A DNA stretch of 64,000 bases from Ruminococcus difficilis (GCF_016680995.1 NZ_JAEQMG010000040.1:124001-188000); one strand, 5' to 3'. Shown: positions 54,572-64,000, counted from the first letter of the stretch. Notes: a model not told the origin generated them from the sequence alone. A program made the numbers and translations.

Positions 54572-54778
54572 GCGAATCTAAACGCGGTAGGTCAGCTTTG
54601 CTGTGCCCTGTGATGTTGAATTTGTGTTCATTATACCATGTTTTCTTCATTTTTCTACCCCTGTTTTCACTTTTAAACACTCTTTTTTCAAATTGCATGA
54701 TTTGATATGGACATCTACTCTTTCATTCAAGCTAAGATTGTAGGAACGAACAATGCTTATTTGTAAAGGAGAATGACC

Positions 54779-55036
54779 ATGTTATTCGAAAGAACTTTTG
54801 ACAAGCCCGAGAACATTATGGACGCCGCCGCCCAGGAGACTTCCTCCATGCGCGATATGCGCATCATGCGCGCACAGCGCAGTGAGAGAGGCTGGCTGCT
54901 CAAATACATCACCCTCGACGATGATTATCCCATCGCAGCCATCGAGCGCAGTCTGACCCGTAAGCTCGGCGAGGCGGTCAGCATGGTGAATCTGCACTAT
55001 GACTTCGACACCGCCGCAAGATTGATCTACGCATAA
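54779..55036 (+). CDS. Small hypothetical protein
   Basis: 85 residues; the ATG at 54779 is eight bases after AAAGGA, better than the ATG at 54773. It begins MLFERTFDKPENIMDAAAQE, is mostly helical and ends in LHYDFDTAARLIYA. No domain, signal or membrane segment is seen. The GC-rich codon use matches the core region, and the good ribosome site supports a real gene. Function unknown. Confidence 0.6.
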   Translation: MLFERTFDKPENIMDAAAQETSSMRDMRIMRAQRSERGWLLKYITLDDDYPIAAIERSLTRKLGEAVSMVNLHYDFDTAARLIYA

Positions 55037-55112
55037 ATAAAACAGTATAGCACTGCAAAATATTCCCAACCATCAAACAAGGCTGCCTGATATTCGATCA
55101 GACAGCCTGTTA

Positions 55113-55577
55113 TTATATGCTTCTTTCTTTTCGGATCGTTTCCAGCAGCGCCCGACATCCTTTTGTGATATCGTCCCATGTCGCCGCAAAGTCGCCCGTA
55201 TACCACGGGTCGGCGACGTCGCGCGTACTGCCCGCGTATTCCATCAGCAGGCGCACCTTGTTCTCGGGGTCACTGCCGATGATCCGCATGATGTTGCGCT
55301 GATTGTTCCGATCCATGATCGGGATGTAGTCGTAGCGCTCATAATCGGCGGCGGTCATCTGACAGGCGTACTTGCCCGAGCAGGACAGACCGTGCTTTGC
55401 AAGCTCTCTGCGCGCGGGAGGATAGACGGGATTGCCCAGCTCCTCGCGGCTGGTGGCGGCGGAGGCGATCTCAAATTCCTTCTCCAGTCCCGCCTTTTTG
55501 ACATAATCTTTCATCACGAATTCCGCCATCGGACTGCGGCAGATGTTCCCGTGACATACGAATAATATCTTGACCAT
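55113..55577 (-). CDS. Low-molecular-weight protein-tyrosine phosphatase
   Basis: 154 residues from the ATG at 55577 with GAGGTG upstream. The N-terminal P-loop VKILFVCHGNICRSPMAEFV contains the CX5R active site (C-HGNIC-R-S). The general-acid Asp is in DVADPWYTGDF. The middle has SGKYACQMTAADYERYDYIP and MDRNNQRNI, as in the family. It dephosphorylates protein tyrosine (or arginine) residues and is often linked to polysaccharide control. It appears monocistronic. Confidence 0.92.
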   Translation of the reverse strand: MVKILFVCHGNICRSPMAEFVMKDYVKKAGLEKEFEIASAATSREELGNPVYPPARRELAKHGLSCSGKYACQMTAADYERYDYIPIMDRNNQRNIMRIIGSDPENKVRLLMEYAGSTRDVADPWYTGDFAATWDDITKGCRALLETIRKERSI

Positions 55578-55636
55578 ATCGCACCTCAACACTTTTATTC
55601 AAAACAGACATTGTAAGGGGCGCAGAGGATAAGGGT

Positions 55637-55676
55637 GAGATTGCCGCGTCGAAACGATGTTCCTCCTCGCAATGAC
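55637..55676. repeat. Palindromic interspersed repeat (GTCATTGCGAGGAG type), inverted copy
   Basis: On the minus strand it reads GTCATTGCGAGGAGGAACAT to GCGGCAATCTC. Outer arms GGGGCGCA (55618) and TGCGCCCC (55686) enclose it. Related copies lie at 62592-62640 and 62730-62790. Confidence 0.65.
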
Positions 55677-55830
55677 AATCTGAAATGCGCCCCGTGGTGA
55701 TCTCAGCCGATCAAATGATTCTGATATCATTATACCACACTAAGGTAATATTGTACAGTTTTCCGATCATAATCTTGTACGCTATGAGGATAGAAAAAAC
55801 GTCGACAATACTGGTATAATATAAATGATA

Positions 55831-57397
<1,567 letters not shown>

Positions 57398-57410
57398 AGT
57401 GAGGAGCTAA

Positions 57411-57468
57411 AAAGGCTTCCCCTCGGGGGGAAGCTGTCAGACAGATTGTCTGACTGATGAGGGGATAA
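57411..57468. repeat. Palindromic repeat, left flank of the DUF559 gene
   Basis: GGCTTCCCCTCGGGGGGAAG hairpin, then CTGTCAGACAGATTGTCTGA and CTGATGAGGGG. The same composite occurs at 57891-57942 in opposite orientation. Confidence 0.7.
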
Positions 57469-57506
57469 CCTATCCTTACGAACTTTTTTACAAAGAGTGG
57501 TGAACG

Positions 57507-57872
57507 ATGCAGAATAAACTAACCGATTTTTCGCAAAATCTCCGTAAGAATATGACAAAGGAAGAGAAACACCTTTGGTATGATTATTTGAAACGATTGC
57601 CGATTACGGTTAATCGACAAAAGGTGATCGGAGAATACATTGTTGATTTTTATATTTCCGTAGCAAGAATTGTGATTGAACTCGACGGTTCACAGCATTA
57701 TTCAAAAGAAGGGGAACAAAGCGATAGAAAACGTGATGATTACCTGAGAAGAATCGGAATAAAAGTTTTACGATATACCAATCGTCAAATACATGAAGAG
57801 TTTGACGATATATGTAATGACATTGAGCGGAAAATCCGGGACTCAATAAAAGACAAAAAACTCTTTGTATAA
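57507..57872 (+). CDS. DUF559 / Vsr-like PD-(D/E)xK endonuclease-domain protein
   Basis: 121 residues. The fold is that of DUF559: NLRKNMTKEEKHLWYDYLKR ('LR...T.aE..LW..Lr'), VNRQKVIGEYIVDFYISVAR (Asp of the active site in IVDFY), IVIELDGSQHYSKEGEQSDR (E-x-D/G-Q-H) and LRRIGIKVLRYTNRQI. The family is related to very-short-patch-repair nucleases. It interrupts the glycerol cluster between glpK and the dehydrogenase, is more AT-rich than its neighbours and is enclosed by inverted palindromic repeats, so it looks inserted. The biological role is unknown. Confidence 0.85.
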   Translation: MQNKLTDFSQNLRKNMTKEEKHLWYDYLKRLPITVNRQKVIGEYIVDFYISVARIVIELDGSQHYSKEGEQSDRKRDDYLRRIGIKVLRYTNRQIHEEFDDICNDIERKIRDSIKDKKLFV

Positions 57873-57890
57873 TAGAGTTAGAGGAAAAGT

Positions 57891-57942
57891 GAGCCCCTCA
57901 TCCGTCAACATTGTTGACACCTTCCCCCCGAGGGGAAGGCTA
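57891..57942. repeat. Palindromic repeat, right flank of the DUF559 gene (inverted)
   Basis: GAGCCCCTCATCCGTCAACA, then TTGTTGACACCTTCCCCCCG and AGGGGAAGGC. Its complement matches the left-flank element at 57411-57468. Confidence 0.7.
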
Positions 57943-57970
57943 TTGATCCAATAAGTGAGGAACAAGATTT

Positions 57971-59416
57971 ATGTACGACATCATCATCCTCGGCGCGGGC
58001 GTGATCGGTTGCGCCGTGGCGAGAGAACTCAGCAAATACAATGCCAAGATTCTGGTGCTCGAGAAAAACGAGGACGTATGCTCCGGCACCAGCAAAGCGA
58101 ACAGCGGCATCGTCCACTCGGGCTATGACGCGCACAACGGTACCCTCAAGGCGAGGTTCAATATCGAGGGCAACCGCATGATGGGCGACGTCTGCGACGA
58201 ACTGGACGTTCCCTTCGACCGCATCGGGTCACTGACCGTCTGCACGGATGAAAAAAATATCGCCGATCTCGAAGCGCTCAGGGAGAGGGGAGAGAAGAAC
58301 GGCGTAGAGGGGCTCAGGATCCTCGACCGCGCGGAATTGCTCGCGATGGAGCCGCATATCGGCGACGAGGTCGTCGCCGCGCTCTACGCGCCTACGGCGG
58401 GCGTGATCTGTCCGTTCAAGCTGACCATTGCCTTTGCCGAGAATGCCGCCGTCAACGGCGCAGAATTCCGCTTTGACAGCGAAGTGAAAAAGGTATATTG
58501 TGATGACGGCGTATGGCACGTTGTGACCGATAACGGAGAATACACCGCCAAAGCGGTAGTCAATGCCGCGGGCGTTTACGCGGATGTATTCCACAATATG
58601 GTATCCGAAAAGAAGCTGCGCATCACCCCGCGACGCGGCGACTATATCCTGCTCGACCGCGCGGTACAGGGCTTTGTGAACCATACCGTTTTCCAGCTGC
58701 CCACCAAGCTCGGAAAGGGCGTTCTGGTCACGCCCACCGTCCACGGCAATACCATCGTCGGACCCACCGCCGTGGATATGGACGACAAGGAGTGTACCGC
58801 CACCTTTGCCGACGGCATCGACAGCGTGATCGAAAAATCGGCGCTCAGCGTCAAAGACCTCCCGACCCGACAGGTCATCACCTCCTTTGCGGGCTTACGC
58901 GCGCATGAGGACGGCGGGGATTTCATCCTCGGCGAGCCTGATGACGCGCCCGGCTTCTTTGACTGCGCGGGCATCGAAAGCCCCGGCTTGACCGCGTCGC
59001 CCGCCATCGGCGTGTATATCGCCGAGTTGATACGAAAAAAATACAGCCTGAGCGAGAAAGAGGATTACATCGCCCGGCGAAAAGATATTCTGAACCCCTC
59101 GACCTTATCGCTCGAGGAGCGTAACGAGCTGATCCGCCGTGAACCCGCATACGGCAACATCATTTGCCGCTGTGAATCCGTCACCGAGGGCGAGATCCTC
59201 GACGCGATCCGCCGTCCTGTCGGCGCGCGCTCACTCGACGGCGTCAAGCGCCGCACACGCGCGGGCATGGGTCGCTGTCAGGCGGGCTTTTGTAGCCCTA
59301 AGGTGATGGAGATTTTGCGCCGTGAGCGGAACATCGACCTGACCGAGGTCACGAAGAGCGGCGGCAGTTCCAAGATCGTTTTCGCACGGACAAAGGATGG
59401 TGACAGCAATGAATAA
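57971..59416 (+). CDS. GlpA-like FAD-dependent glycerol-3-phosphate dehydrogenase with C-terminal [2Fe-2S] domain
   Basis: 481 residues. FAD-binding MYDIIILGAGVIGCAVAREL and LVLEKNEDVCSGTSKANSGI match the GlpA/LhgO-type fold; SGIVHSGYDA is characteristic. The substrate domain is in the middle, and QVITSFAGLRAHEDGGDFI and ESPGLTASPAIGVYIAEL complete the FAD site. Residues about 395-450 are a BFD-like Fe-S domain: ICRCESVTEGEILDAIRR and GRCQAGFCSP (four Cys). Together with the next two gene products it should oxidise glycerol 3-phosphate to dihydroxyacetone phosphate. It overlaps the next gene by eight bases. Confidence 0.88.
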   Translation: MYDIIILGAGVIGCAVARELSKYNAKILVLEKNEDVCSGTSKANSGIVHSGYDAHNGTLKARFNIEGNRMMGDVCDELDVPFDRIGSLTVCTDEKNIADLEALRERGEKNGVEGLRILDRAELLAMEPHIGDEVVAALYAPTAGVICPFKLTIAFAENAAVNGAEFRFDSEVKKVYCDDGVWHVVTDNGEYTAKAVVNAAGVYADVFHNMVSEKKLRITPRRGDYILLDRAVQGFVNHTVFQLPTKLGKGVLVTPTVHGNTIVGPTAVDMDDKECTATFADGIDSVIEKSALSVKDLPTRQVITSFAGLRAHEDGGDFILGEPDDAPGFFDCAGIESPGLTASPAIGVYIAELIRKKYSLSEKEDYIARRKDILNPSTLSLEERNELIRREPAYGNIICRCESVTEGEILDAIRRPVGARSLDGVKRRTRAGMGRCQAGFCSPKVMEILRRERNIDLTEVTKSGGSSKIVFARTKDGDSNE

Positions 59417-60674
59417 GGTAGATATCGTCATCGTCGGCGGAGGTCCCGCGGGATTGGCGGCGGCTGTCGCGGCATATGATGACGGCGCAAAAAACATCCT
59501 GATCTTAGAGCGTGACGAACAGCTCGGCGGCATCCTCAACCAGTGCATCCACAACGGCTTCGGTCTGCACACCTTCAAGGAGGAACTGACCGGCCCCGAG
59601 TACGCCGACCGCTTTATCCGGCAAGTGAATGAGCGCAAGATCCCGTATCTGCTGAACACCATGGTCATGGAGATCTCACCCGACAGGGTCGTGACCGCCA
59701 TGAACCGTGAGGACGGCATGTTTCAGATCGAGGCAAAGGCGGTCATCCTCGCGATGGGCTGTCGTGAACGTCCGCGTGGGGCATTGAACATCCCCGGCTA
59801 TCGACCCGCCGGCATTTTTTCGGCAGGAACGGCACAGCGCCTCGTCAATATCGAGGGCTATATGCCCGGCAAAGAGGTCGTCATCCTCGGCTCGGGCGAT
59901 ATCGGACTGATCATGGCGCGCCGCATGACCTTAGAGGGCGCGAAAGTCAAATTGGTCGCCGAGCTGATGCCGTATTCGGGCGGCTTGAAACGCAATATCG
60001 TCCAGTGTCTGGATGACTTCGATATCCCGCTGCGGTTATCACATACGGTCGTGGATATTGAGGGCAAGGAGCATATTACCGCTGTGACCATCGCCGAGGT
60101 CGGCGCCGACCGCAAGCCGATCAAGGGCACCGAGGAGCGTTATACCTGCGACACCCTGCTCCTGTCCTGCGGTCTGATCCCCGAGAATGAGCTGAGCACC
60201 GCCGCGGGCGTACAGCTCAATCCTGTCACAAACGGTCCCGTCGTTAACGAAAGTCTGGAGACCAACATCGAGGGCGTTTTTGCCTGCGGCAATGTCCTGC
60301 ACGTGCACGACCTCGTGGACTATGTTTCCGAAGAAGCGGCAAAAGCGGGCGTGACCGCCTCACGCTATGCGCGCGGTGAGCATACCGCCGACAGCGGCAG
60401 AGAGATCTCTGTCAAAGCCGAGGGCGGCGTGCGTTATACCGTGCCCGTCACCGTCCGACCCGATCATGTGGAAGATCAGCTGACGATCCGTTTCCGTGTG
60501 GGGGATGTGTACAAGGATTCCTATGTCAGCGTGTATTTTGACGATACCCGCGTCCGCCATCAAAAGAAGCGCATCTTAGCGCCCGGCGAGATGGAACAGG
60601 TCGTCATCCTGAAGAAACAACTGGAAGAGATCCCGGATCTGAAAACGATCACGGTGAAGATAGAAAACAACTGA
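59409..60674 (+). CDS. NAD(P)/FAD-dependent oxidoreductase of the glycerol-3-phosphate cluster
   Basis: 421 residues; the ATG at 59409 is preferred over an in-frame ATG at 59397, which lies on the AAAGGA ribosome site. FAD motif VDIVIVGGGPAGLAAAVAAY, then LGGILNQCIHNGFGL (a Cys-containing loop kept in this family), VILAMGCRERPRGAL, the NAD-binding GKEVVILGSGDIGLIMARRM, and EGVFACGNVLHVHDLVDYVS. The extra C-terminal 80 residues are beta-rich. It works with the GlpA-like subunit and DUF1667 protein, probably as the NAD(H)-side subunit. Confidence 0.88.
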   Translation: MNKVDIVIVGGGPAGLAAAVAAYDDGAKNILILERDEQLGGILNQCIHNGFGLHTFKEELTGPEYADRFIRQVNERKIPYLLNTMVMEISPDRVVTAMNREDGMFQIEAKAVILAMGCRERPRGALNIPGYRPAGIFSAGTAQRLVNIEGYMPGKEVVILGSGDIGLIMARRMTLEGAKVKLVAELMPYSGGLKRNIVQCLDDFDIPLRLSHTVVDIEGKEHITAVTIAEVGADRKPIKGTEERYTCDTLLLSCGLIPENELSTAAGVQLNPVTNGPVVNESLETNIEGVFACGNVLHVHDLVDYVSEEAAKAGVTASRYARGEHTADSGREISVKAEGGVRYTVPVTVRPDHVEDQLTIRFRVGDVYKDSYVSVYFDDTRVRHQKKRILAPGEMEQVVILKKQLEEIPDLKTITVKIENN

Positions 60675-60676
60675 AT

Positions 60677-60780
60677 GTAGGGGCGGGTCTTGACCCGCCC
60701 GACGGATCATCAATTTGATGATCCGGATGGATACACATCTATTCACTTTGCGAACGGGCGGGTCAAGACCCGCCCCTACA
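60677..60780. repeat. 104-bp inverted-repeat element with GGGCGGGTC-type arms
   Basis: Outer arms start TGTAGGGGCGGGTCTTGACC and end GGTCAAGACCCGCCCCTACA, perfect over about 25 bp. Each arm is itself palindromic. An inner palindrome GGATCATCAA/TTGATGATCC lies at 60704-60724. The whole sits between two genes of one operon. Confidence 0.75.
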
Positions 60781-60795
60781 ATGAAAGGAACAACA

Positions 60796-61155
60796 ATGGA
60801 AACAAAGGAACTCACCTGTATCAACTGCCCGATGGGCTGTCTGCTGACCGTCGAGATGGACGGTGATGAGATCAGGGATATCAGCGGCTATACCTGTCCG
60901 CGCGGCAAGACCTATGCCGAAAAAGAGGTCACCAACCCCACCCGCGTCGTCACCTCGACCATCAAGGTTGTCGGTGGCAAAAAGGATCGCGTCGCGTGCA
61001 AAACGCAGTACGATATCCCCAAGGATAAGATCGGCGCGGTGATGGAGGCGATCAACGCGGCTCAGGCACAGGCGCCCGTCGTGATCGGCGAGGTGCTGAT
61101 TGCGGACGTCGCGGGCACCGGTGTAGACGTTGTCGCCACCGCTCACGCGGTTTAG
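60796..61155 (+). CDS. DUF1667 protein, small Fe-S/Cys subunit of the glycerol-3-phosphate cluster
   Basis: 119 residues from the ATG at 60796 (AAAGGAA upstream). LTCINCPMGCLLTVEMDGDE holds a CxxCxxxC cluster, and YTCPRGKTYAEKEVTNPTRV a fourth Cys, the DUF1667 signature. VVTSTIKVVGGKKDRVACKT and the C-terminal VVIGEVLIADVAGTGVDVVAT complete the family pattern. DUF1667 genes regularly follow GlpA-like and FAD oxidoreductase genes and are thought to complete an electron-transfer complex. Confidence 0.9.
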   Translation: METKELTCINCPMGCLLTVEMDGDEIRDISGYTCPRGKTYAEKEVTNPTRVVTSTIKVVGGKKDRVACKTQYDIPKDKIGAVMEAINAAQAQAPVVIGEVLIADVAGTGVDVVATAHAV

Positions 61156-61161
61156 TGAGTT

Positions 61162-61326
61162 AAGGCAATACCGCATCATTCCGGTGTGCGGATTGCGTAG
61201 TCATATTTTTCGTCAGAGTGTACAAATAATCCGCGTGCATACTGTCGTATGGACAAGGATTTTTGGGCAATCTGACGGAATAATAGGCAAGCAAGGCGTG
61301 CGCCGCGAATTGTGCGGTATTGCCTT
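61162..61326. mobile_element. 165-bp MITE-like element
   Basis: Perfect 14-bp terminal inverted repeats AAGGCAATACCGCA / TGCGGTATTGCCTT bound a non-coding stretch that can fold on itself (CGTCAGAGTG..., CAATCTGACG). No gene is inside. The rest of 61156-61507 has only the short repeat at 61463. Confidence 0.65.
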
Positions 61327-61462
61327 GAATCGTTGAAAAGTGCGCAATAATCCATCCTTATCAAATCTCATATTTGGTGAAAACAGAGTAAATGCCGATT
61401 GTCCGTTGACTTTCGGCATTTTGTTGTTTATATTCATATTTGACAATCAATTTTGATTTCCA

Positions 61463-61490
61463 ATCGGGCGGGTCAAGACCCGCCCCTGCA
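61463..61490. repeat. Solo copy of the GGGCGGGTC repeat arm
   Basis: TCGGGCGGGTCAAGACCCGC then CCCTGC, matching the right arm of the element at 60677-60780. Confidence 0.65.
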
Positions 61491-61507
61491 AAAATGGGGG
61501 ATAACCA

Positions 61508-62581
61508 ATGTCCAAAGTCAAAGCGTTTTTAAAACGCAAAAATATTGAGATCTCGTGGAAGCGCTACGGTATCGACGCGCTCGGCGCGATGGCACAGGGC
61601 TTGTTCTGCTCACTGCTGATCGGCACGATCATCAAGACCATCGGCGTGCTGTCGGGCTGGCAGTTCTTCACCGATATCGGCACCTACGCGATGGCGGTGT
61701 CGGGTCCCGCGATGGCGGTCGCCATCGGCTACGCGCTCAAGGCCGATCCCATGGTGCTGTTTTCGCTGGCGGCAGTCGGCTGGGCGGCAAACGCCGAGGG
61801 CGGCGCGGGCGGTCCGCTCGCCGTTTTGATCATCGCAATCATCGCCGCCGAATGCGGCAAGGCGGTCAGTAAGGAAACCAAGGTCGATATCCTCGTGACC
61901 CCCGCGGTGACGATCCTCGTCGGCGTGGCGCTGGCGAAATTGATCGCGCCCCCGATCGGTACGGCGGCAAGCTGGTTCGGCTTGCTGATCGACTCGGCGA
62001 CAAAGCTCCAGCCTTTCCTGATGGGCATCGTGGTATCTGTGCTGGTCGGTATTGCGCTGACCCTGCCGATCAGTTCGGCGGCGATCTGTTCGGTGCTCGC
62101 GCTTACGGGACTTGCCGGCGGCGCTGCCGTGGCGGGCTGCTGTGCGCAGATGGTCGGCTTTGCGGTGATGTCCTTCAAGGAAAACCGTTGGGGCGGACTG
62201 GTCAGCCAGGGGCTTGGCACCTCGATGCTCCAGATGCCGAACATCGTCAAAAACCCGCGTATCTGGATCGCGCCCATCGTGACCTCGGCGATCACGGGGC
62301 CGATCGCGACCTGTGTGTTCAAGCTGCAGATGAACGGCGCGCCGATCAATTCGGGCATGGGCACCTGCGGACTTTGCGGTCAGATCGGCGTGATCACCGG
62401 CTGGTTCAACCCGTCTGAAGAAGCGGTCGCCAAAGGCGCTGAGGCGATAGCGCCCGGCGCGATGGACTGGATCGGACTGATCCTGATCTGCATCGTGCTC
62501 CCCGCCGTGATCACCCCGCTGATCAACCTGCTCCTGCGCAAGGTCGGCTGGGTCAAGGACGGCGATTTGAAGCTGGCATAA
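61508..62581 (+). CDS. PTS IIC-like sugar permease (PTS_EIIC_2 family)
   Basis: 357 residues, RBS GGGGGATAA. About nine hydrophobic segments. Family-typical motifs: YGIDALGAMAQGLFCSLLIG at the start, SGPAMAVAIGYALKADPMVL, LPISSAAICSVLALTGLAGG, GCCAQMVGFAVMSFKENRWG, GLVSQGLGTSMLQMPNIVKN and NGAPINSGMGTCGLCGQIGV. The protein lacks IIA/IIB domains, and none are encoded nearby. Members of this family are annotated as PTS IIC but their substrates are mostly unknown. It lies downstream of the glycerol genes, separated by repeats, with its own terminator. Confidence 0.85.
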   Translation: MSKVKAFLKRKNIEISWKRYGIDALGAMAQGLFCSLLIGTIIKTIGVLSGWQFFTDIGTYAMAVSGPAMAVAIGYALKADPMVLFSLAAVGWAANAEGGAGGPLAVLIIAIIAAECGKAVSKETKVDILVTPAVTILVGVALAKLIAPPIGTAASWFGLLIDSATKLQPFLMGIVVSVLVGIALTLPISSAAICSVLALTGLAGGAAVAGCCAQMVGFAVMSFKENRWGGLVSQGLGTSMLQMPNIVKNPRIWIAPIVTSAITGPIATCVFKLQMNGAPINSGMGTCGLCGQIGVITGWFNPSEEAVAKGAEAIAPGAMDWIGLILICIVLPAVITPLINLLLRKVGWVKDGDLKLA

Positions 62582-62591
62582 TCAATGAATT

Positions 62592-62640
62592 GTCATTGCG
62601 AGGAGCGAACATGCGTGTTCAGCGACGTGGTAATCTCAAC
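62592..62640. repeat. Palindromic interspersed repeat (GTCATTGCGAGGAG type)
   Basis: GTCATTGCGAGGAGCGAACA ... GTGGTAATCTCAAC, the direct-orientation counterpart of 55637-55676. Confidence 0.65.
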
Positions 62641-62659
62641 CGATATTCATTCAAAAAGC

Positions 62660-62696
62660 GGCATCCCGAGAGAGCTTATCTCGGGATGCCTTTTTA
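62660..62696 (+). terminator. Terminator of the permease gene
   Basis: GGCATCCCGAGA / TCTCGGGATGCC, 7-nt loop, TTTTTATA. Confidence 0.85.
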
Positions 62697-62729
62697 TATA
62701 CCCAAAAGTCAGGAATATCATTATAAAAA

Positions 62730-62790
62730 GTCATTGCGAGGCTCCCTGACACGCGTGGACACGCGTGTCAGGGAGCGGTGGCAATCTCAA
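62730..62790. repeat. Palindromic interspersed repeat with a 16-bp inner stem
   Basis: GTCATTGCGAG ... GCAATCTCAA ends enclose the perfect stem GCTCCCTGACACGCGT / ACGCGTGTCAGGGAGC with a 4-nt loop. Confidence 0.7.
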
Positions 62791-62796
62791 CCTTTT

Positions 62797-62920
62797 TGTA
62801 GGGATGACCATCGGTCATCTGCAAAAAGATGGGCGTTTCCGTTGTCGAAAACGTGTGATTGTGGAGAAATGCTTCTGCCGTGCGGGTCGTCATAAATGTC
62901 GACCCCTACAAAACTGTTTC
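62797..62920. repeat. GTAGGG/CCCTAC-bounded repeat
   Basis: TTTTTGTAGGGATGACC at one end and GTCGACCCCTACAAAAC at the other; the ends are inverted over about 11 bp. Downstream of threonine synthase; it may contribute to termination. Confidence 0.5.
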
Positions 62921-62930
62921 AGCGTTTGTT

Positions 62931-64000
62931 TTACAGTCCGAACTTCTCCTCAAACTCTGCAAGATCGTTGCCGCAATGGATGGGTTCACCCACGGATCGG
63001 ATCGCGGAGTCGATGTCCTTGAGCCCGTTGCCCGTGACGATAGACACGATAGTCGTGTCATGCGGCAGCTTGCCCTCGCGGCTGAGCTTCATCAGACCCG
63101 CTGTGGCGGTCACACCCGCGGGTTCACCGAACACACCGGCGTTCTTCGCCAGATATTTTTGTGCTTCTCTTATCTCGTCATCGGTGACGTTGACGCAGAT
63201 GCCGTCGCTGTCTTTGATGGCGTTGATCGCCTTATCCGGATTACGCGGCACGCCCACGGCAATGGAATCCGCATAGGTGTTTTCCTCCTGCGGTCGCCAA
63301 TCTTCACCGTTCATCACGGCGGTGTTGATCGGACAACAGCCCTGCGCCTGCACGCTGATGATCCGCGGGATCCTGTCGATCAGCCCGACCCTATACATAT
63401 CGTACAGACCCTTGTACACGCCCGCGATCGTACAGCCGTCGCCGACCGATACCGCGACAAAGTCGGGCGCGTTGAAATCGAGCTGTTCGCATATCTCGTG
63501 CGCGACGGTCTTTTTGCCCTCGCTGAGATAGGGGTTGATCGCGGCGTTGCGGTTGTACCAGCCGTATTTGTCAATGGCGGCTTTGGATAATTCAAACGTC
63601 TCTTCATAACTGCCGTCCACGGCGGTCAGATTCGCGCCGAACATCATCAGCTGGGCGATCTTGCCCTTCGGCGCGCGGGAGGGGACAAAGATGTAGGTCT
63701 TGAGCCCCGCCTTCGCCGCGTTGCCCGCGAGGGATGAGGCGGCGTTGCCGGTGGAACTGCACGCGATGGTGTCATATCCCGCTTCGATCGCTTTGGTCAC
63801 CGCCATCGCGGAGGCGCGATCTTTGAGAGAAGCGGTGGGGTTGACGCCGTCATCCTTGATGTACAGCCGCTTGACGCCGAGATCCTCGGCGATCTTCTGT
63901 GCCTCATACAGCGGCGACATCCCGACCTGCAGTCCCGTGGGAACGGTATCTTCTTCGATCGGCAGCAGCTCGCGATAGCGCCACATGGTGGGATCGTCAC
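62931..64000 (-). CDS. thrC: Threonine synthase, 5' end beyond the window
   Basis: The minus-strand frame is open from the window edge; before the Met at 63986 it reads DDPT, and family members have residues N-terminal to this MWRY motif, so the true start lies past 64000. PLP-enzyme features: LYIKDDGVNPTASLKDRASA (catalytic Lys), CSSTGNAASSLAGNAAKAGL (phosphate loop), INPYLSEGKKTVAHEICEQL, FVAVSVGDGCTIAGVYKGL and a C-terminal IVSIVTGNGLKD. It converts O-phosphohomoserine to threonine. The length and the order of motifs fit the shorter class of ThrC. Confidence 0.9.
   Translation of the reverse strand, partial: DDPTMWRYRELLPIEEDTVPTGLQVGMSPLYEAQKIAEDLGVKRLYIKDDGVNPTASLKDRASAMAVTKAIEAGYDTIACSSTGNAASSLAGNAAKAGLKTYIFVPSRAPKGKIAQLMMFGANLTAVDGSYEETFELSKAAIDKYGWYNRNAAINPYLSEGKKTVAHEICEQLDFNAPDFVAVSVGDGCTIAGVYKGLYDMYRVGLIDRIPRIISVQAQGCCPINTAVMNGEDWRPQEENTYADSIAVGVPRNPDKAINAIKDSDGICVNVTDDEIREAQKYLAKNAGVFGEPAGVTATAGLMKLSREGKLPHDTTIVSIVTGNGLKDIDSAIRSVGEPIHCGNDLAEFEEKFGL

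Noticed and set aside
53054..54745. 13-bp direct repeat TAAGATTGTAGGA as IS30 target duplication
   Set aside because: It lies 22 and 162 bp outside the likely element ends, and IS30 makes very short duplications.

Overview
The window reads as a chromosome segment of a gut-type Firmicute of the Clostridia, most likely Oscillospiraceae/Ruminococcus. Supporting signs are strong AGGAGG ribosome sites, a Spo0A-type response regulator, an AbrB/SpoVT-like protein, a glpK / GlpA-like / FAD oxidoreductase / DUF1667 cluster, and many palindromic intergenic repeats. No rRNA, tRNA or CRISPR array was recognised. Base composition is patchy: GC-rich housekeeping DNA lies at the right (about 52-64 kb), the left and middle are intermediate, and about 26.6-36.2 kb is very AT-rich.

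Layout. 1-0.69 kb: 5' part of a secreted repeat protein. 1.6-9.5 kb: a two-gene module, a SLATT-like two-helix membrane protein followed by a 2445-residue protein with a GHKL ATPase-like region, phosphoribosyltransferase-like regions, Cys clusters and a C-terminal calcineurin-like phosphoesterase. This is the best candidate for an undescribed conflict system. 10.4-13.6 kb: an XRE repressor, a Spo0A-like response regulator, a 16-codon peptide gene and a membrane GHKL sensor kinase, with phased operator repeats and hairpins next to ribosome sites. 13.9-15.8 kb: a C5-methyltransferase-like protein without the catalytic Cys, fused to two nuclease-like domains. 16.0-18.8 kb: a stress-type operon (Cu/Zn SOD-like, small protein, YetF/DUF421, Rieske FAD oxidoreductase). 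18.9-21.2 and 43.2-45.5 kb: two RecQ paralogues in direct orientation, each with a LexA-like box in its promoter.

Between the RecQ copies is a dense set of likely defence or mobile genes: an HTH-AAA-PD-(D/E)xK protein behind 21-bp iterons, an HD/Hsp90-like ATPase broken by a frameshift, a tyrosine recombinase, a broken TarI/IspD-like gene with a NodU-type carbamoyltransferase, an Mrr-STAND protein resembling Avs, a NdpA-like/membrane pair, a nucleotidyltransferase with a broken VanZ gene, a GmrSD-like DUF262-DUF1524 protein and a HipA-like kinase. After the second RecQ come a RelB-type antitoxin with a zeta-like kinase, a fragment of the sensor-kinase family seen at 12 kb, and an HNH/DUF2971 pair.

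49.2-52.9 kb holds conserved hypotheticals, a small AbrB protein and a YdjC/ChbG deacetylase. 53.1-54.6 kb is an IS30-family element. From 54.8 kb the region is core-like: a small protein, a low-molecular-weight phosphatase, glycerol metabolism (glpK, GlpA-like dehydrogenase, FAD oxidoreductase, DUF1667), a PTS IIC-like permease and threonine synthase (5' end beyond the window). Palindromic repeats sit between these genes, two of them in opposite orientation around a DUF559 nuclease gene.

The defence genes were probably acquired in several steps. Pseudogenes (XRE, TarI-like, VanZ, sensor kinase, 51.0-kb-family fragment) mark the junctions. All functions are inferred from motifs read by eye; no database search was run.
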